From Hyphomicrobiales bacterium (lineage in GTDB: Bacteria > Pseudomonadota > Alphaproteobacteria > Rhizobiales > Xanthobacteraceae), in contig PLJS01000070.1 of assembly GCA_003140315.1 (NCBI GenBank), positions 838-45,236 on the forward strand: 44,399 nt of DNA, read 5' to 3'. Numbering within the stretch: position 1 is the first letter of the stretch; each line of letters opens with the position of its first letter. A program made the translations under genes and the position numbers. A model generated the notes under the pieces. The model was not told where the DNA came from and ran no database searches. It saw nothing but the letters and a program-made list of their open reading frames with translations. This document shows positions 34,551 through 42,739 of this stretch, one piece after another.

Positions 34551-34595
34551 GTTTATCTCCCAATTCTTGCGCCGAAGCGACGCGCGTTGATCCAT

Positions 34596-35981
34596 TCAAC
34601 TGTTGGACATGGCGTGCCGGGCGGCCGCCTCGCCCGCGATACGGCCGAACACCGTGTTGTTCGAAAGCGACGCGCCGCCCGCCATGTAGCGCGCCGGCAA
34701 GACACTTGCGGTTTCGCCGGCCGCGAAGAGGCCGCTGATCGGACGATCCGCCTCGTTGAGCACATGCGTGTGCCGGTCGATGCGCAGGCCGGTTGCGGTG
34801 AGTGAAATCAGGCCAGGACGAATACGCCGTGCGTAGAACGGCGGCTTGCGGATCGGCTTGAGGTGGGACGGATCCTTGAAGAACATCGTGTCCACGCCGG
34901 CGTCGCAATCGGCATTGTAGTTCTCGACCGTCGTCGCGAGCGTCGAAGCCTTGATGCCGACGTTCTCGGCCAGTTCCTCGATCGTGTTTCCCTGCACGAT
35001 CTTGCCTTCCTTGATGAACTCGGCGAGGCGATCCGCCGTCCAGCTCGGCGCCAATGGCTTGTAGGTGACGATGACCTTGGCGGCCGCGCGCGCCGCTTCA
35101 TCGAAGATGACGAAGGCTTCCTTACCCACCTGTTTGAGGATGACACCGGACATGACGGCGTAAGCGCCGGTCTCGCGGATGAACCGCCGCCCGTCCCGGT
35201 TGACATAGATCAGCCAGCCGGGAAGGTAGGAGTCGAGTTCCTTGACCATTTGGGGGGACATCTCGAGCAGTCCCTGGTCGAAACCCGTCAGATCCGCGCC
35301 GACGGACTTGCCGAGTGTCAGCCCGTCGCCGCGTGCGTGCGGCGTTCCGATGTACCAAAGGCTCTCGCACGCGGATGCTTCGGGATAGTAGCGCGCGAGC
35401 ATCTCGGAATTGTTGCCGAACCCGCCGGTCGCGATCACCACAGCGCCGCTGCGGACTTGTTCGCCGTCGACGTCGATTCCGCAGACGTGGCCGTCTCCGT
35501 CCGTCAGCAGCTTGCGCACACGCGTATTGAGGGAAACCGTTGCGCCGGCGAGGCTTGCCGCTTGGTCGAGCGCCTGGATGATCTCGACGCCGTTGTTGGC
35601 TGCACGATGCCCACGCGCCACCGTGTCGACTCCTGCGACATAGAGATCCTCGGGGCGAAACTCGACACCGAGCGAGATGAGCCACTCAACCGCGTCAGCG
35701 CTGCGGTCGCATAGCGTTCGCAGGAGAGACGGCTGCGCGTTGTAGGCGTTCAACGCCATGCAGTAGTGAAACATGGCATCAGGATTGTCATCGATGCCCT
35801 TCGCGCGCTGCACGCTCGTTCCAGCGGCGTAGAGGACGCCCGTCGCCAAGCGGCTCGAGCCGCCCACTTGCTTGTCGGAATCGAGGATCAGGACGCGAGC
35901 ACCTTGGCGCGCCGCGGTCACTGCGGCGCTCAACCCCGCGCCACCAGCTCCCACGACGATTACATCGAAGTCTCGCTCCAT
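34596..35981 (-). CDS. FAD-dependent dehydrogenase (flavocytochrome c / ketosteroid dehydrogenase-like)
   Basis: A 461-residue flavoprotein of the FAD_binding_2 family and a lineage different from the type I and II proteins elsewhere in the window. The FAD fold is FDVIVVGAGGAGLSAAVTAA (residues about 4-24), then KQVGGSSRLATG, AVVIATGGFGNN, VNRDGRRFIRE, and the C-terminal LTATGLRIDRHTHVLN ... GLFAAGETASVLPARYMAGG. The ATG at 35981 has a strong GGGAGGG ribosome site. It has no signal peptide. It heads a four-gene minus-strand operon with a binding protein, a SnoaL-like gene and an epimerase. The substrate is unknown. Confidence 0.88.
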   Translation of the reverse strand: MERDFDVIVVGAGGAGLSAAVTAARQGARVLILDSDKQVGGSSRLATGVLYAAGTSVQRAKGIDDNPDAMFHYCMALNAYNAQPSLLRTLCDRSADAVEWLISLGVEFRPEDLYVAGVDTVARGHRAANNGVEIIQALDQAASLAGATVSLNTRVRKLLTDGDGHVCGIDVDGEQVRSGAVVIATGGFGNNSEMLARYYPEASACESLWYIGTPHARGDGLTLGKSVGADLTGFDQGLLEMSPQMVKELDSYLPGWLIYVNRDGRRFIRETGAYAVMSGVILKQVGKEAFVIFDEAARAAAKVIVTYKPLAPSWTADRLAEFIKEGKIVQGNTIEELAENVGIKASTLATTVENYNADCDAGVDTMFFKDPSHLKPIRKPPFYARRIRPGLISLTATGLRIDRHTHVLNEADRPISGLFAAGETASVLPARYMAGGASLSNNTVFGRIAGEAAARHAMSNS

Positions 35982-36036
35982 CGAAGCCCTCCCGAATTTG
36001 CTTTTTGGTCTTGGCGTCAAATGACGGCGGCGCCGC

Positions 36037-36078
36037 ATTATTAGCCGTGTTGACAACAATGTCAAAAATGGTTCATCT
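36037..36078. promoter_or_regulatory. Divergent promoter with a shared operator
   Basis: A perfect inverted repeat TTGACA-ACAA-TGTCAA lies at 36050-36065. Its two halves act as -35 boxes for both strands. On the minus strand TTGACA (36060-36065) is 17 bases from AATAAT (36037-36042). On the plus strand TTGACA (36050-36055) is 17 bases from TCATCT (36073-36078). A regulator bound here would control both modules at once. Confidence 0.7.
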
Positions 36079-36143
36079 ACGTTAAAAGGTCAATAACAGC
36101 GCCATGCCGGACTGGCAGATGTCCGGCCGACCGGAGGAAATTC

Positions 36144-37343
36144 ATGCGCTTGCTGACCGCCGTCTTCTGCCTGCTGATGGCCGCGGCGAATGCCCGCGCC
36201 GAGCCTCTCGCCGTCAAAGTCGGTGTTCTGACCGACATGACGGGCTTCCTCTCCGAGGGCACCGGCCCTGGATCGGCGGCCGCGGCAGAACTCGCCGCCG
36301 AAGATGCGCGCAGGCTTTACCCGAACCTGAAAATCGAGATCATTTCAGCTGACCATCAGAACAAGGCCGACATCGGCAGCGCGACCGCACGCCGCTGGTT
36401 CGAAGTCGAGAAGGTCGACGCGATCATCGATCTCACGAATTCCGCGGTCGGAATTGCGGTGCAGGACATCGGCCGCACGCTCGGCAAGCTGACGATCAGC
36501 ACAGTAGGAACGTCGTTGCTGACCGAGAAATATTGCTCTCCGACGGGCATCCAGTGGACGATGGACACCTACACCTACTCGAAAGCCGTGACATCGGGTC
36601 TGATGAAGAGCGGGGCCGATACGTGGTTCTTCATCACAGTCGATTACGCTGGCGGACACGGGCTTGAAGAGTCCATGAGCTCGTTCGTGAAGGCGGCGGG
36701 CGGCAAGGTTCTCGGCGCGGTTCGTCACCCTTCGGGTGCGAGTGATTTCGGCTCGTTCCTGCTTCAGGCGCAGGCGTCGAAGGCCAAGGTCATCGGCCTC
36801 GCCAATGCGGGCGGGGACACGATCAACACCATCAAGCAGGCGCAAGAGTTCGGAATCGTCAAAGGCGGGCAGCTGATCGCCGTCCCGACGTTCTTCCTCA
36901 CCGACATCCATGCGCTCGGTCTGCAGACCGCGCAGGGTGTGCGTTTCGCGAGTCCATTCTACTGGGACATGAACGACGACACCCGGGCATGGTCAAAGCG
37001 CTTCTTCGATCGCATGAAGAAGATGCCGGCCCATCCGCAGGCCGGCGTCTACACGGCGCTGATGCACTATTTCAAAGCCGTCAACGCGACGCACAGTACC
37101 GACGCCAAGACTGTGATCGCGAAGATGCGTGAGCTTCCGATCAATGATTTTATGACGCAGAACGGTAAGCTCCGCGAGAACGGGAGCGTGGTGCGCCAGC
37201 GCCTGCTGCTGGAGGTCAAGACGCCGGCGGAAAGCAAATATCCGTGGGACTACGCCAAGATTGTGCAGACGATGACGCCGGAGGAGGCCGCGCCGAAGCC
37301 GTTGTCTGAGACCGGCTGCAATCTCGTTGCGAACCAGAACTAG
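36144..37343 (+). CDS. LIV-type periplasmic binding protein, orphan (copy 2)
   Basis: A 399-residue PBP type 1 protein, a clear paralogue of the gene at 33333 over its whole length (well over half of positions look identical by eye). Signal peptide residues 1-20 (FCLLMAAANARAEP), then VKVGVLTDMTGFLSEG. A strong GGAGGA ribosome site lies 6 bases before the ATG. It begins a plus-strand operon with a flavoprotein and two MmgE/PrpD proteins. No permease gene is adjacent. Two diverged copies on either side of one operator suggest binding of two related ligands. Confidence 0.9.
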   Translation: MRLLTAVFCLLMAAANARAEPLAVKVGVLTDMTGFLSEGTGPGSAAAAELAAEDARRLYPNLKIEIISADHQNKADIGSATARRWFEVEKVDAIIDLTNSAVGIAVQDIGRTLGKLTISTVGTSLLTEKYCSPTGIQWTMDTYTYSKAVTSGLMKSGADTWFFITVDYAGGHGLEESMSSFVKAAGGKVLGAVRHPSGASDFGSFLLQAQASKAKVIGLANAGGDTINTIKQAQEFGIVKGGQLIAVPTFFLTDIHALGLQTAQGVRFASPFYWDMNDDTRAWSKRFFDRMKKMPAHPQAGVYTALMHYFKAVNATHSTDAKTVIAKMRELPINDFMTQNGKLRENGSVVRQRLLLEVKTPAESKYPWDYAKIVQTMTPEEAAPKPLSETGCNLVANQN

Positions 37344-37372
37344 CGCTGTCGATAGCTTTGAGGAATCCCGCA

Positions 37373-38890
37373 ATGACCGCCCGCTTCGATGAAGAAGCCG
37401 ATCTCATTGTCGTCGGCTTCGGCGCCGCCGGGGCCGCGACCGCATTGCGCGCAAGCGAGCGTGGCGCGTCGGTCATCCTGGTGGAGAAGCAGGCGGAGGA
37501 TCGTCACACGTCGAACACGCGGATGTCGGGCGGCCTGTTGATGACCGTCAACGACGTCGATGCGGCCACCGAGTACCTCAAGTTCTGCTGCGGAGGCATG
37601 GTGCCGGATGCGCCGCTGCGCGCGTTGGCGGAGCGCGCCTCCACGCTGAAGCCGTGGCTCGAGGAGCTTGCGCCCAATCTCGGCCTCAAGCGCGTGAACG
37701 GCGCCGAGCATCCGGATTTTCCGGGTGCGCACGGGATCGACGCCTATCAAGGGGGAAACCCGCGCGTGCGCATCGATCCCGCGGTAAAATCCGGATTGAT
37801 GCTCGACGACGCGCTCAAGAGTGCGCTCGCGAAGACCAAGGTCGACATCCGCTGGAGCTCTCCGGCACAGCGTCTCGTGCGCGACGAAGGCGGCCATGTT
37901 CGCAGCATCATCGTTGAGACACCGATAGGACCTCGCACACTGCGCGGCCGAAATGGAATCGTGCTGACGACCGGCGGGTTCGAATATGACGAAGCCGCGA
38001 AGCTCAACTATCTGCGCACCTACCCGATGTACTACTACGGCAGTCCCGCCAATACCGGCGACGGCATCCGCATGGCGCAGGAGGTCGGCGCCGATCTGTG
38101 GCACATGAATCAAAGCGTGGGCCGCGGGATCGCGAATTTCAAGCTGAAGGACGGGAGCGACCTCGGCTTCTTTATCAGTATCAATCCGCCCGGATACGTC
38201 ATCACCGATCGCTTCGGCAGACGCTTCGCCAACGAGGAGTCACAGGCCAAGCTGCAGCACAGTTTCTATTTCGATCTTCTGGTCTTTGATCCCGATCGTG
38301 GAGTCTATCCGCGCGTTCCCTGCTATTGGTTCTTCGACGAGACGCGGCGCAAGGCGGGTCCGCTCGCCAACCTCAATCTCGGGGCGCACGTGGTCGGTCT
38401 CTATGAGTGGAGCAGCGACAACTCCCAGGAAGTCGAGAGCGGCTGGATCGCCAAAGGCAACACGATTTTCGAAGCCGCAAAGGCAGCGGGACTTGACGAC
38501 CCAGAAGCCGCGGCGCGTTCGGTCGAGGACTACAATGCGACCTGTCGCAACGGTGCGGCGGATCCGTTCGGCCGCGCGAAGGAGACGCTGGTTCCGATCG
38601 CGGCGCCGCCTTACTACTGCGTCAAGCTCTGGCCGGGCGGATCGAACACGACCGGCGGCCCGCGCCGCGACGAGCACGCGCGTGTGTTGAACGCATTCGG
38701 CGCGCCGATTCCGGGACTGTTCGCCGCCGGGGAGCTCGGACAGGTGAGTGGGCTCATCTATCCGGCCGACGGGTTCAATCTGACGGAAGCGATCTGCTAC
38801 GGCCAGATCGCAGCCGAGACCGCGCTGTCGAACCGGAAGCTGGAGGCACTCCCGGGTACCCATGAAGACCCTCGCGCAACAGCTCGGTGA
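37373..38890 (+). CDS. FAD-dependent dehydrogenase (type I, copy 2)
   Basis: A 505-residue FAD_binding_2 flavoprotein, paralogue of the gene at 4624. Shared landmarks are ADLIVVGFGAAGAATAL, HTSNTRMSGGLL, ATEYLKFCCGGMVPDA, VVLTTGGFEYDE-like segment, CYWFFDE, and PGGSNTTGGPRRDE near residue 420. GAGGA lies 8 bases before the ATG at 37373; a TTG at 37358 is less likely. Its stop lies 29 bases inside the next gene. It would reduce or oxidise a C-C bond next to a carbonyl group. Context with PrpD-type enzymes suggests an acid or CoA thioester substrate. Confidence 0.88.
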   Translation: MTARFDEEADLIVVGFGAAGAATALRASERGASVILVEKQAEDRHTSNTRMSGGLLMTVNDVDAATEYLKFCCGGMVPDAPLRALAERASTLKPWLEELAPNLGLKRVNGAEHPDFPGAHGIDAYQGGNPRVRIDPAVKSGLMLDDALKSALAKTKVDIRWSSPAQRLVRDEGGHVRSIIVETPIGPRTLRGRNGIVLTTGGFEYDEAAKLNYLRTYPMYYYGSPANTGDGIRMAQEVGADLWHMNQSVGRGIANFKLKDGSDLGFFISINPPGYVITDRFGRRFANEESQAKLQHSFYFDLLVFDPDRGVYPRVPCYWFFDETRRKAGPLANLNLGAHVVGLYEWSSDNSQEVESGWIAKGNTIFEAAKAAGLDDPEAAARSVEDYNATCRNGAADPFGRAKETLVPIAAPPYYCVKLWPGGSNTTGGPRRDEHARVLNAFGAPIPGLFAAGELGQVSGLIYPADGFNLTEAICYGQIAAETALSNRKLEALPGTHEDPRATAR

Positions 38891-40202
38891 ATTCGCTGCG
38901 GGTCTCGACGCAAGCCGAATCCCGCCCGAAGTCTTGGAGAAGGCGCGAACCTGCCTTCTGAACTCCTACGGCATGGCGCTCGGCGGCCAGCGGCTGCCTT
39001 TCGCCAAGGTTGCGCGAACTGCCGCTATTGCGACACACGGGGAGGTACCGGGCGGCGCGACGATGCTCGGCGATGGCCGCAAGACCTCCATCGCGGGTGC
39101 CTGCCTCGCCAATGGCGCGCTGTTTCATGCGCGCGCGCAGGACGACACTTGTGGTGCGGCTCATTTCGGCACTGTCGTCATTCCGATGCTGACCGCGATG
39201 GTCGAGAGTGGTTATCCGGCGGGACGCTTCCTCACTGCGATGGTTGCCGGATACGAAGCGGGCGGCGAACTTGAACAGCGCTATGGAAATACGACGACGA
39301 CCAATGGATCGCGCTCGACTGCGATCTACGGTTCGATCGCGGCCGCGGCGGCCGGCGCGCACATGATGTCGCTCGATGCGGCAACGACCGCCGCGGCGCT
39401 CGCGATTGCGACCGCGATGGTGGGCGGCAATCTGCATTCCGCGACCGCCGGCACTGACGAATGGCACTATCAGCCTGGATTTGCGGCGAGCACCGGACTG
39501 ACGGCTGCAAGCCTCGCCCGCGCGGGCTGCCTGGCTTCGCCAATAGCCATCGAGGGCGACAAAGGCTTGATCCGTACGCTTGCGCCGTCAGCGCTGGCCG
39601 AAACTCCCGTGCTCAGTCCGGGCACCGCGTGGCACATCAATCGCGCGACGTTTAAACCCTTCCCGGTCTGCGCGTTCAATCAAACGCCCGTGGCGGCGGC
39701 GCTGCGCGCGCGCGCGGACATCAACGCCGAAGACATCGTCAGTCTCCGGGTGGAAATGAATCCGAACGAGGCGAACTATCCAGGCCTCAACGTGCAGGCA
39801 CCGTTCTCCTCGATCGCCGCGACGCTGCTCAGCCTGCCGTTCTGTGTCGGGGCCGCGCTTCTCTACGGCGTGCCGGACACGCGCCGCCTCAACACGTTCG
39901 ATGACGCAAGGCTCAACAGCTTCGCGGACAGAATCCGCATCGCGCCGCATCCTGCCGTGCCGCCATTGAGCGTGGTCCTTCTGTTCACGCTGCGCGGCGG
40001 CCAGACGAAGCGGCTCGAGACGATCATGAGCGCGCGGGACTTTGCCTATGATCGTGCTGCCGTTTCGGCGCTGGTTCGGCGCATCGGCAGCGAAGAAGGT
40101 ATTCCGCCGGCCGCGTACGATGCCGTAGAGTCGTTTGTCGATCGCATGCCGGATGCCGATGTGAAGGAATTGCTGGCGGCGTTTGCGATGCCCATCGATT
40201 GA
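38862..40202 (+). CDS. MmgE/PrpD family protein 1 (altered active site)
   Basis: A 446-residue member of the 2-methylcitrate dehydratase / cis-aconitate decarboxylase superfamily. The helical start (LAQQLGEFAAGLDASRIPPE) and NGALFHARAQDDTCGAAH (H89, D94, D95, H101) fit the family. Two other usual active-site positions differ: the G-x-H-x-T motif reads GSRSTA with Arg151, and the K-R-x-H-x-G motif reads WHYQPG near 201-206, so the expected Lys and His are missing. It overlaps the flavoprotein gene before it by 29 bases. The reaction probably differs from methylcitrate dehydration. Confidence 0.85.
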   Translation: MKTLAQQLGEFAAGLDASRIPPEVLEKARTCLLNSYGMALGGQRLPFAKVARTAAIATHGEVPGGATMLGDGRKTSIAGACLANGALFHARAQDDTCGAAHFGTVVIPMLTAMVESGYPAGRFLTAMVAGYEAGGELEQRYGNTTTTNGSRSTAIYGSIAAAAAGAHMMSLDAATTAAALAIATAMVGGNLHSATAGTDEWHYQPGFAASTGLTAASLARAGCLASPIAIEGDKGLIRTLAPSALAETPVLSPGTAWHINRATFKPFPVCAFNQTPVAAALRARADINAEDIVSLRVEMNPNEANYPGLNVQAPFSSIAATLLSLPFCVGAALLYGVPDTRRLNTFDDARLNSFADRIRIAPHPAVPPLSVVLLFTLRGGQTKRLETIMSARDFAYDRAAVSALVRRIGSEEGIPPAAYDAVESFVDRMPDADVKELLAAFAMPID

Positions 40203-40217
40203 CGCAGCGGAGACACG

Positions 40218-41597
40218 ATGCCCACCGATCGTCCGAGCGAGGAGTTGTCCAATTATCTGGCTTCGTTCGGCCGCGCACGCCTCCCGGCTCATGTCGTCGA
40301 AATGGCGAAGAATCTGTTGATCGACCATTTCGGCGTCTCGATCGCGGCGCGAGACCTGCAATGGACGAGACTTGTGCGTGATCAAGCTCTCGCCGAGCGG
40401 GGGGCGCCGCAGAGCACGATCTACGGCTCGATCAAAGTGACGGCGCGAAACGCCGCACTGGTGAACGGTACGATGGCGCACGGGATCGAGCTCGACGACA
40501 CGCATATCGCATCGACCAGCCACATGGGCGCGGTCGTCGTTCCGGCCGCCCTCGCAATGGCTGAATGGAAGCGGGCGAGCGGCCGGGTCTTTCTCAATGC
40601 CGTGGTTGCCGGTTGCGAGGCGATCGGGAGGATCGGAGGCCGGGCGGGGCGTGCGCTCGTTGAGGCAGGCTTTCATCCGACGCCTGTCTATGGCGTGTTC
40701 GGCGCGACCGCCGCCGCGGGCGTGATCCTTGGGCTGGATACGCAACAGATGAATCACGCCTTCGGCATCGCCCTGTCGAGCGCAAGCGGGGTGATGCAGT
40801 TCTCGCTGGAGAACGAAGGCACCATGGTGAAACGCCTTCATGCCGGAATGGCGGCCGAGCGGGGTATTCTTGCCGCCTCGCTGGCGAGCGCGGGATTCAC
40901 TGGTCCGCTCCAGGCAATCGAGGGGCAATATGGCGTGCTGGCGGCCTTCGCGCGCGTAGATCGTGACCGGCACGCGCTCGATGGCTTGGGCGAGCGATTC
41001 GCCATCGAGGATGTCAGCTACAAGGCTTACGCGTGTTGTCTGCATTTTGGCGCGCTCGCTGATTGCCTTGTGCAAGCCAAGCGTGACGAAGGCGACTTGC
41101 ATGACAGGGTCCAGCGCGTCGAGGTCTTCGGCCCACGGGCGCTGTTCGACAATCACATGGAGAGACGTCCGTCGTCGGTCATGGCGGCTCAGTACAGCAT
41201 GCCGTTTACGACAGCCGTCGCGCTGATGCTCGATCCGCGCAATCCTGAGGCTTTCAGTGAGGGCGTTATGAATCGCGCGGACGTCCTCGCGCTTTCGGAC
41301 AAGGTTGTCGGATCGGCGACGGCGGACCTTGAAAAGCTTTTCCCGGCGAAGTTTCCGGCCTGCACGAGAATCCATTTGGATGACGGCCGCGTTGTCGAGC
41401 GGACGGTCGTCGACGCCCCGGGAACCGCCGCAAGGCCATTTGCGCGGGCGGAGCTGATCGAAAAGTTCGATGTCCTCACCAACGATCGCCTGTCGAATGG
41501 ACGCAAGGGCTTGCTGCTGCACGCGATACAAACGATCGATGACAGCGACGTGGTCGAACCGCTGGTCGGCCTCCTTCGGGCTTGCGGCGAAGATTGA
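40218..41597 (+). CDS. MmgE/PrpD family protein 2 (complete active site)
   Basis: A 459-residue MmgE/PrpD protein. Family positions are kept: NGTMAHGIELDDTH (H88, D93, D94), H102 in TSHMG, GFHPTP with H153, and MVKRLHAG with K205 and H208. These match the residues implicated in cis-aconitate decarboxylase and methylcitrate dehydratase, so dehydratase or decarboxylase activity is plausible. CGGAGA ribosome site. It follows the first copy after 15 bases. With copy 1 it may form a mixed pair in which only one subunit is fully equipped; this is an inference. Confidence 0.87.
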   Translation: MPTDRPSEELSNYLASFGRARLPAHVVEMAKNLLIDHFGVSIAARDLQWTRLVRDQALAERGAPQSTIYGSIKVTARNAALVNGTMAHGIELDDTHIASTSHMGAVVVPAALAMAEWKRASGRVFLNAVVAGCEAIGRIGGRAGRALVEAGFHPTPVYGVFGATAAAGVILGLDTQQMNHAFGIALSSASGVMQFSLENEGTMVKRLHAGMAAERGILAASLASAGFTGPLQAIEGQYGVLAAFARVDRDRHALDGLGERFAIEDVSYKAYACCLHFGALADCLVQAKRDEGDLHDRVQRVEVFGPRALFDNHMERRPSSVMAAQYSMPFTTAVALMLDPRNPEAFSEGVMNRADVLALSDKVVGSATADLEKLFPAKFPACTRIHLDDGRVVERTVVDAPGTAARPFARAELIEKFDVLTNDRLSNGRKGLLLHAIQTIDDSDVVEPLVGLLRACGED

Positions 41598-41665
41598 GTC
41601 GTATCTCCTGCGCCCATGCAAACGTCTCGCAAAGGGCTGCTTCCAAGGTGCGGCTTGAATGTCGA

Positions 41666-41679
41666 AAAGGCATGCCTTT
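41666..41679. promoter_or_regulatory. Perfect 14-bp palindrome before the PaaX-like gene
   Basis: AAAGGCATGCCTTT is a perfect dyad in the gap after the PrpD operon. If the regulator starts at 41752 or 41761 it lies in its leader and is a candidate operator. It is unlike the TTGACA repeat. Confidence 0.4.
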
Positions 41680-41713
41680 GGATACATTCTTCTTTACGTG
41701 GCTGACGAACACG

Positions 41714-41737
41714 GGTTACCCAGACAGACCGGTTACC
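41714..41737 (+). repeat. Direct repeat GGTTACC before the PaaX-like gene
   Basis: GGTTACC occurs at 41714-41720 and 41731-41737, 17 bases apart, in the likely leader of the regulator gene. Its role is unknown. Confidence 0.3.
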
Positions 41738-41751
41738 GATGGCGAGGGGGA

Positions 41752-42663
41752 GTGAATTCGTTGAGAAAGGCGACACGTGGCGGCGAGCGCCAATCTTCTT
41801 TGGCAGCGTTTTCGCCCCGCAGGCCCGTTGACCGGATCGGCGTGCTGCAACCCCAGGAAGTGATCCTTGGGCTGTTCGGAGAATACGTTAAGCCGCGCGA
41901 GAAGGTTTGGTCCGGAGGGCTCGTGCAGCTTCTGCACGATTTGCATTTTTCCGCCGCAGCGTCGCGTATCGCGCTCAATCGCGTGGTTGCACGCAAACTG
42001 CTCGATCCGATGCGCCGAGGAAAATACGTCTATTACACGATCAGTCCGAGGCTCGCGCACGTCCACGAGGAGGGGCGGCGGCAGACCTTCAGCGTCTCGA
42101 CCAATGCGCCCTGGGACGGCAAATGGACACTGGTCTGGTATTCGATACCGGAAAAGCTGCGCTCCAAACGCGGCAGGCTGAGCCGGTGGCTCAGCTTCAG
42201 CGGGTTCGGCTCGTTGCAGGACGGCACGTGGATCGCGCCCGGCGATCGGGAGGGAGCGGTTGTCGCATTGGCGCACGAACTCGGTCTCGAAGACCATGTG
42301 CTGATCTTCGTTTCGAAGCTCACCGGTGCGCGGACGCCGCGTGGTCTGGTGGATCAAGTGTGGAATCTGTCGGCGCTCACGGGCGCCTACGATCTGTTGG
42401 CGGAAGAATTCTCCGCCTATGCGCGTCCCGCCGTGAGCACGAAGCTTTCCCCGCGCGAGGCTTTTATTGTTCGCACGCGTGCGATCGAGATGTTTCGTGA
42501 GACCGGATCGCAAGACCCGCGGCTGCCGGACAGCGTGCTTGGAATGCATTGGCGGCGCGCCGAGGCGATCCGGCTGTTCGACGAGCTGCAGCGCGGCCTT
42601 GCGGCGGACGCCGAACGCTATTTCCGGGAACAAGCCATGCCGGAGAACGTCCGGCGGAATTGA
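41752..42663 (+). CDS. PaaX family transcriptional regulator
   Basis: A regulator of the PaaX family (about 303 residues from this start), whose best known member represses phenylacetate genes and is released by phenylacetyl-CoA. The N-terminal winged HTH appears as LQPQEVILGLFGEYVKPREK followed by SRIALNRVVARKLLDPMRRG and KYVYYTISPRL. The PaaX_C part starts at WDGKWTLVWYSIPE. Start choice is open: an ATG at 41659 has AAGGTG upstream, but 41659-41751 uses rare codons (TTA, AGA) unlike the rest and holds a palindrome; GTG 41752 and TTG 41761 follow GAGGGGGA. The ligand is likely an acyl- or aryl-CoA. Confidence 0.88.
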   Translation: MNSLRKATRGGERQSSLAAFSPRRPVDRIGVLQPQEVILGLFGEYVKPREKVWSGGLVQLLHDLHFSAAASRIALNRVVARKLLDPMRRGKYVYYTISPRLAHVHEEGRRQTFSVSTNAPWDGKWTLVWYSIPEKLRSKRGRLSRWLSFSGFGSLQDGTWIAPGDREGAVVALAHELGLEDHVLIFVSKLTGARTPRGLVDQVWNLSALTGAYDLLAEEFSAYARPAVSTKLSPREAFIVRTRAIEMFRETGSQDPRLPDSVLGMHWRRAEAIRLFDELQRGLAADAERYFREQAMPENVRRN

Positions 42664-42739
42664 GCGGCGCCGCGCGCCTTCTGCCGCCTGGCCGATCCAA
42701 GCCATCCTTTGAGCCCCAGCTCGAGCATTCGGCTCGATT

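Noticed and set aside
35982-36065. N-terminal extension of the flavoprotein at 34596 up to 36065
   Set aside because: The extension would cover the -10 box and the TTGACA palindrome, and a strong ribosome site precedes the ATG at 35981.
39588-41687. A 699-codon open frame on the minus strand opposite the second MmgE/PrpD gene
   Set aside because: It is the reverse shadow of a GC-rich gene: Arg/His-rich, without motifs, while both plus-strand PrpD genes show clear family signatures.
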